Below are positions 61,361-64,000 of a stretch of DNA of 64,000 nt, piece by piece (within the stretch, counting starts at the first letter, position 1; the number at the start of each line of letters is the position of its first letter). The notes beneath the pieces were generated by a model. The model ran no database searches, was not told the origin of the DNA, and was given only the letters and a program-made list of their open reading frames with translations. A program made the translations under genes and the position numbers. Location: the NCBI RefSeq assembly GCF_000013085.1, contig NC_007643.1, forward strand, positions 1,411,001-1,475,000, given 5' to 3'. This DNA is from Rhodospirillum rubrum ATCC 11170. Its GTDB lineage: Bacteria > Pseudomonadota > Alphaproteobacteria > Rhodospirillales > Rhodospirillaceae.

Positions 61361-62713
61361 TTACACCTTGAGCAGCAGGTGATTGCGCTCCCACGAACTG
61401 ATGACGTCTTGGAAGGCGTCGAGTTCGACGCGCTTGATCATGGTGAAGGCTTCGAAGAAGTGCTCGCCCAGCACGTTCTTGATGACCGTGCATTTCTCCA
61501 AGCGGTCAAGGGCTTCATCAAGGGTGCGCGGCAGGGTGCGCGAGCGGCGATAGGCATTGCCGCCTTCGACCATGATCGAGGGCTCGATCCGCTCCATGAT
61601 GCCGATATAGCCGCAGGCCAGCGAGGCGGCCATCGCCAGATAGGGATTGGCGTCGGCGCCGGGCAGGCGGTTTTCCAGGCGGCGGTTGGCCGGATCGGAC
61701 AAGGGCACCCGCAGCCCGCAAGAGCGGTTGTCATAGCCGCATTCCAGATTGATCGGCGCGCTGTGATGGGGGCGCATGCGGCGGAAGGAATTGATGTTGG
61801 GGGCGAACAGCGGCGTCACCTGGGCGAGCAGGGCCTGCAGGCCGCCGATATAATGGCGAAACATCGGGCTGTCGCTGCCATCGTCGCGCACGAACAGGTT
61901 CTTGCCGGTGCCGATTTCCACCAGGGACTGGTGAATATGCATGGCGCTGCCCGGCTGATCGGCCATCGGCTTGGCCATGAAGGTGGCATAGACCCCGTGC
62001 TTGAGCGCCACCTGACGCACCAGACGCTTGAACACCACCACCTGATCCGAGAGCGTGATCGGGTCGCCGTGAAGGAAATTGATCTCCAACTGGGCGGCGC
62101 CGGCCTCATGGATCAGGGTATCGATCTGCAGGCCGGCGATTTCGGCGTGTTCGTAGATATTCTCGATCAGGTCTTCGAATTCGGTAATCGCTTCCAGACC
62201 ATAGGGCTGGGGCGAGGTTTCGGGCCGTCCCGAACGGCCGGCGGGCGGCGATAGCGGCAGATCGGGATCGGCGTTGACCTGGGTCAGATAAAACTCGATC
62301 TCGGGGGCGACGACCGGCTTCCAGCCCTGTTCAGAATAGAGCGCCAAAACCCGCTTCAGCACCTGTCTGGGCGAGAGATCAAGCGGGATGCCGTTGCTTT
62401 TATAGGCGTCGACAACGACGAAGGCGGTGGGCGTGCGGTAGCCCGGCGCGACGCATAACGTGCGGAAATCGGGCCTGAGGTCGGCGTCGGGGTCGATGAC
62501 GACGGTGTTGTTGTCATCGGCGAAGGGGTATTCGCCCGTCACTGTCACCAGAAACACGCTGCTTGGAATGCGCAGCGAGTTGTCTTCCAGCGAGCGCAGG
62601 AATTTTCGGGCGGGCAGCACCTTTCCGCGGACGATGCCATTCATGTCCGAGAGCAGGCATTCGACTTCCGCGATGCCATGCTCGTTGATCCAGGCTTCGA
62701 ACTCGTTGATCAA
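61361..62713 (-). CDS. Glutamine-synthetase-like ligase (PuuA type)
   Basis: This 450-residue member of the GS superfamily resembles gamma-glutamylputrescine synthetase. The N-terminal beta-grasp domain begins with EVECLLSDMNGIVRGKVLPA. The catalytic domain has PEIEFYL (metal Glu), HEAGAAQLEINF, GSAMHIHQSL and NRLPGADANPYLA. The C-terminus WERNHLLLKV is typical of PuuA-like rather than true GlnA proteins. It lacks the adenylylation-site Tyr loop of GlnA. It likely glutamylates an amine such as putrescine, but the substrate is not proven. It forms a tandem pair with the next GS-like gene. Confidence 0.88.
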   Translation of the reverse strand: MINEFEAWINEHGIAEVECLLSDMNGIVRGKVLPARKFLRSLEDNSLRIPSSVFLVTVTGEYPFADDNNTVVIDPDADLRPDFRTLCVAPGYRTPTAFVVVDAYKSNGIPLDLSPRQVLKRVLALYSEQGWKPVVAPEIEFYLTQVNADPDLPLSPPAGRSGRPETSPQPYGLEAITEFEDLIENIYEHAEIAGLQIDTLIHEAGAAQLEINFLHGDPITLSDQVVVFKRLVRQVALKHGVYATFMAKPMADQPGSAMHIHQSLVEIGTGKNLFVRDDGSDSPMFRHYIGGLQALLAQVTPLFAPNINSFRRMRPHHSAPINLECGYDNRSCGLRVPLSDPANRRLENRLPGADANPYLAMAASLACGYIGIMERIEPSIMVEGGNAYRRSRTLPRTLDEALDRLEKCTVIKNVLGEHFFEAFTMIKRVELDAFQDVISSWERNHLLLKV

Positions 62714-62788
62714 AGTGCACCTATCGTCTTATGGTTGCCGCCGGGGACCGGAAGGACGCCGACGCCGGGCAGGACGGTTGGAGCCGTC

Positions 62789-62819
62789 AAAAAAGAAGGG
62801 GCCCTACAATGGGCCCCTT
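62789..62819 (-). terminator. Terminator after the second GS-like gene
   Basis: A 9-bp stem AAGGGGCCC/GGGCCCCTT with a 6-base loop is followed on the minus strand by CTTTTTT. It separates the two GS-like genes. Confidence 0.85.
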
Positions 62820-62823
62820 GATG

Positions 62824-64000
62824 TCACAAATACCAGTCGTATTCCCGAGGACTGATCATCCCCAGGAAAGCCAGATGATCCTGGCGCTTCATGGTGGTGT
62901 AGACGGTGACGAACTCATCGCCCAGGCGGGCGCGGAGTTCGGCGCTGGCGTCCATCGTGCGCAGGGCCTCGAGCATATCGCCGGGCAGGGCGACGCTGGC
63001 GCTTGGGGCCTCCTCGCGGGTGGGGCGGGGATCAAGGGCGCACTCAAGGCCGTAGTCCATCCCGGCAAGGATGGCGGCCAGCGCCAGATAGGGATTGGCG
63101 TCGGCCCCGGCCACCCGGTGTTCCAGGCGCAAAGCCGCCGGACCCGAGGGCGGGATGCGGATGCCCGCCGAGCGATCGTCCCAGCCCCAGCAGCCACCGG
63201 CCGCCGTATTGACCGCGCCGCTGGCCGAGCGGCGGAAGGCGTTGTGATTGGCCGAGAACAGGGCGACGCTGGCCGGCATCAGGGCCAGACAGCCGGCGAC
63301 GGCGCGCTTCAGGCCGAGCGCGTTCTCCGGGGCGAGCAGATTGGCGCCGCGCTCGTCGCACAGGCTGACATGCAGATGCATGCCGCTGCCCGCGCTCTGC
63401 AGATAGGGCTTGGACAGGAAGGTCGCCTGATAGCCATGGCGCATCGCCACGCCGCGCGTTGCTCGGCAAAACAGCGCCGACCAGTCGGCGGCGCGCAGCG
63501 GATCGGCGCAATGGGCGAAATTGATCTCGTATTGCCCCAGGCCGACTTCCGCGCTCATCGCCGTCGTCTCGATGCCCTGGGCCTGGGCGGCGTCGATGAT
63601 GGCGTGCAGCACGTCCGAAAAGCGGCTTAGCCGCTCGATATGCATGGCCGGATGCAGATCGGCCCGGCCCGACAGCGGGTCGCGCGGCGGGGCGATCAGG
63701 CCGTCGGGGCGGTCTTGGGACAGCAGATAGAATTCCAGCTCGAAGGCGACGGTGGGGAACAGACCCTTGGCGCGCAGCCGTTCGACGACGCCGTTCAGAA
63801 CCTCGCGCGGCTCGAAGCACACCGGGTGATCGGTGCCGCTGGAGGTCACCAGCATCTGGGCGGTCGGCCGGCTTTCCCAGGGCACGGGGGCCAGGGTGCC
63901 GGCGACCAGACGGCGCGGCGCATCGGGATCGCCGTCTTCCAAGGCATAGCGGCCGATCGGATAGACGCCGCCGGTGGCACCGAGGATAATGGCGTTTTGC
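62824..64000 (-). CDS. Second glutamine-synthetase-like ligase (5' part cut by window)
   Basis: The 392 C-terminal codons are present; the frame is open to base 64000, so the start lies outside. It has FELEFYLLS (metal Glu), SAEVGLGQYEINF, GSGMHLHVSLCD and HRVAGADANPYLAL, all GS-superfamily active-site segments. It ends FLGMISPREYDWYL, the 'EYDWYL' ending usual for PuuA and related gamma-glutamyl-amine ligases. It is clearly a paralogue of its neighbour, not a copy. The tandem arrangement suggests a polyamine or amine catabolism cluster beyond the window. Confidence 0.85.
   Translation of the reverse strand, partial: QNAIILGATGGVYPIGRYALEDGDPDAPRRLVAGTLAPVPWESRPTAQMLVTSSGTDHPVCFEPREVLNGVVERLRAKGLFPTVAFELEFYLLSQDRPDGLIAPPRDPLSGRADLHPAMHIERLSRFSDVLHAIIDAAQAQGIETTAMSAEVGLGQYEINFAHCADPLRAADWSALFCRATRGVAMRHGYQATFLSKPYLQSAGSGMHLHVSLCDERGANLLAPENALGLKRAVAGCLALMPASVALFSANHNAFRRSASGAVNTAAGGCWGWDDRSAGIRIPPSGPAALRLEHRVAGADANPYLALAAILAGMDYGLECALDPRPTREEAPSASVALPGDMLEALRTMDASAELRARLGDEFVTVYTTMKRQDHLAFLGMISPREYDWYL

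Noticed and set aside
54406-64000. Genomic island integrated at tRNA-Ser
   Set aside because: No integrase, no repeated tRNA 3' end and no clear composition break is seen inside the window; kept only as a weak suggestion.

Overview
The window reads as a gene-dense, high-GC alphaproteobacterial chromosome. It is most likely Rhodospirillum rubrum or a very close relative. The F1 ATP synthase genes (atpHAGDC without F0 genes, a GTG-started 186-residue delta subunit, a 474-residue beta subunit) match what I remember of the R. rubrum atp operon. A mesaconyl-CoA hydratase and an Mcl2-like CoA-ester enzyme point to the ethylmalonyl-CoA pathway of a purple non-sulfur bacterium. The species call is recognition from memory, not a database search.

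Layout. 0-2.7 kb: the 5' part of a UPF0251/DUF134 gene, a 734-bp non-coding stretch full of hairpins, a SleB-like wall hydrolase and asd. 2.7-6.6 kb (minus strand): a chemoreceptor, a LysE-family exporter and pyridoxal kinase. 6.8-12.4 kb: the Mcl2-like enzyme and mch (start/stop overlap), then sdhCDAB with a promoter and a terminator. 12.5-16.7 kb: a proline-rich lipoprotein, a DHH phosphoesterase, zapE and a fused chromate transporter. 17-26.1 kb: mdh-sucC-sucD-sucA-sucB-lpd. With sdh this covers the TCA steps from 2-oxoglutarate to oxaloacetate, apart from fumarase.

26.2-28.9 kb: a complete phage-shock system, pspA-pspB-pspC facing pspF, with a sigma-54-type promoter. 28.9-33.4 kb: xerC, a DUF484 gene and priA. 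33.5-38.8 kb: the atp operon, ending in three tandem hairpins and a strong terminator. 38.8-41.1 kb: a diiron ferritin-like protein and a secreted phytase-like protein. 41.2-47.9 kb (minus): gpmI, an EnvC-like factor, ctpA, a divergent polysaccharide deacetylase and rppH. 48.0-54.1 kb (minus): rplU-rpmA, then obgE-proB-proA-nadD-rsfS-rlmH. Many genes in these two minus-strand groups overlap by a few bases, so translation is probably coupled.

A tRNA-Ser(CGA) at 54.4 kb marks a change to less conserved content: cytochrome b561, a DUF2892 protein with a Crp/Fnr regulator, a HipBA toxin-antitoxin pair, a zinc-ribbon protein, a P-loop kinase-like protein, a serine hydrolase and an unknown exported protein. 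The window ends in two tandem glutamine-synthetase-like genes, the last cut by the window edge.

Most of the window is core metabolism. I see no CRISPR array, insertion sequence, prophage or obvious new multi-gene defence system. The points most worth a second look are the structured region before the SleB gene, the apparently leaderless pspF start, the triple hairpin at the end of atpC, a two-copy palindromic repeat that supplies stop codons, in-frame repeat expansions in PriA, and the accessory genes beyond the tRNA.
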